DNA from: Ifrita kowaldi
Lineage: Eukaryota; Chordata; Aves; Passeriformes; Cinclosomatidae
Length of the DNA stretch: 64,000 bases
Assembly: GCA_013398055.1 (NCBI GenBank)
Contig: VZRS01014850.1
Span: forward strand, 496,052-560,051
Direction: 5' to 3'
Shown here: positions 62,817 through 64,000 of the stretch, piece after piece
Layout of the letters: the number at the start of each line of letters is the position of its first letter
Position numbering within the stretch: the stretch's first letter is position 1
The notes under the pieces: model-generated
What the model saw: only the letters and a program-made list of their open reading frames with translations
Told to the model about the DNA's origin: nothing
The model's database searches: none
Translations under genes and position numbers: made by a program

Positions 62817-64000
62817 ACACCTATGCTCTTACTTGCACATTTAATCTTCCCTTGGTATTTCCCACACCTGTTTTGGAATACATTTTAACTGACATAAATT
62901 TGTGTCTAAAGTGCATGTGGTTCAGCTTCAGTAAAATATTGCAACAGTGACAGAGAAATATGACAGTCTATATAGCCTGCTATTGTATTGAATTAAATTA
63001 ACTTTCAGTTTTAGTCTCCTTTACCATTATTTATTTAAATTCAGGAACCCCCACAACATTTAGGGCAGAAATGTAATCAGCTGTGCAGGTTCCTAGGAAC
63101 TCCAAACATGAAGCAAGAGTAGAATATGCAACAGAAACCTGTAATGCAGATAAGGGATACACAGTGCATGTCAGAAGTCTGCCTTGGGGACATGGTAGAA
63201 GGCCAGTGATAACATATATATCCATTTCATAGTATTGCATGGGAGTCTCAGAACATCTTCCAGTAAAATTAGATTCCCCATTTCAGTAATGACCTGGGGG
63301 AAAAAAAAATGATAATCTTTTTGTTGCACACATAAACTGAAGGATGGAGGCAGTTCTCAAATAGACATATTTAAAAGTTGCAGGAAGGGAACATTGATCT
63401 TTAATATGGTTTCACTACCTTTAAATTCCAATCCCACAGAGCTTTCATAAATTGAGAGCTGGGAGCTTTTTTAGATTCGTTTTTCATTTGAAAGTTCCCA
63501 TTTTTGAATCATAAATCTTTCACAATATTTATTCATAATATTATCCTTTTTAGCCATGAGGTGTTAATATCAATATATTTTTTTCCTTTCATCCCTCCGC
63601 TTATCACATTGAATCTCATCTTAAAATAGCTCCTGTACTGCCATAAACATTACTAAAGCATGGGAAAAAACCCATTACTTTTGCATGTATATTGAAATTT
63701 ATTTTCTATGTAGTTGTATGTATTAACCCACATTAAAAAAAACATTGCAAAATCACCCTTAAAATGAAGACTTTAGGGTAGTCAGAACTAAGTCTCAGTG
63801 TACTTTTGCAGACTTTGTCTGTTGGATCTGTAACAGTAAAGGTATGACACAGTTGCAAAGGAAATGTCAAATACTTTTAAAATCATAGTAATGATCGTAT
63901 TGAGTAGCATTTCTAGCTGAGGTAAACTGAGCAGAACCTTTTCTTGGTGCCATTGATACTTTGATGAGCTTTCTGTTTTGAACTGGAAAATATGAATCTT
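62817..64000. other. Unique AT-rich non-coding DNA
   Basis: No gene recognised. A minus-strand 69-codon open frame (63031-63240) contains a good acceptor-like CCCTTATCTGCATTACAG but no donor. Confidence 0.6.

Noticed and set aside
62690..62950. 86-codon R/E/K-rich open frame
   Set aside because: Translation of a polypurine simple repeat, with no stops because of composition.
1..64000. CRISPR array, operons, phage or plasmid features
   Set aside because: No regularly spaced repeats with unique spacers, no dense ORFs and no ribosome-binding-site pattern. The DNA is vertebrate.

Overview
The window is vertebrate nuclear DNA, almost certainly from a bird. It is AT-rich and CpG-poor, has long stretches without ORFs above background, and carries several degraded copies of CR1, the dominant avian LINE, with recognisable 3' ends. 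I see no bacterial, viral-genome or organellar gene organisation, no rRNA or tRNA, and no protein-coding gene that I can name. The best reading is an intergenic gene desert or the inside of very large introns.

Layout. 1-6.3 kb: unique AT-rich DNA with one minus-strand CR1 fragment (3.14-3.47 kb). 6.3-6.9 kb: a GC-rich island with LTR-like promoter and poly(A) signals on the minus strand. 8.66-9.17 kb: a second GC-richer block, probably an old unclassified repeat. 13.5 and 14.7-15.0 kb: two CR1 fragments. 17.8-20.0 kb: a cluster of minus-strand open segments with splice-like borders. This is the only place where two candidate exons join in frame, but it is still low-confidence. 27.0-27.9 kb: a perfect 105-bp tandem duplication, a 35-bp tandem repeat and a (TA)n microsatellite. 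32.9-33.2 kb: CR1. 36.7-37.03 kb: a second LTR-like element whose promoter-proximal part resembles that of the 6.3-kb island. 38.6-39.0 and 40.85-41.04 kb: plus-strand CR1 3' ends. The second is split by a 67-bp segment copied from 831 bp upstream. 41-64 kb: mostly unique AT-rich DNA with simple repeats and a polypurine tract near 62.7 kb.

There is no convincing new biological system here. The most defensible unusual observations are the templated 67-bp insertion into a CR1, the perfect 105-bp duplication, the homology between the two LTR-like blocks, three perfect short inverted repeats, and the weakly supported minus-strand exon candidates with an X-box-like motif about 1.2 kb upstream. Coordinates of repeat boundaries are approximate because consensus sequences could not be aligned.
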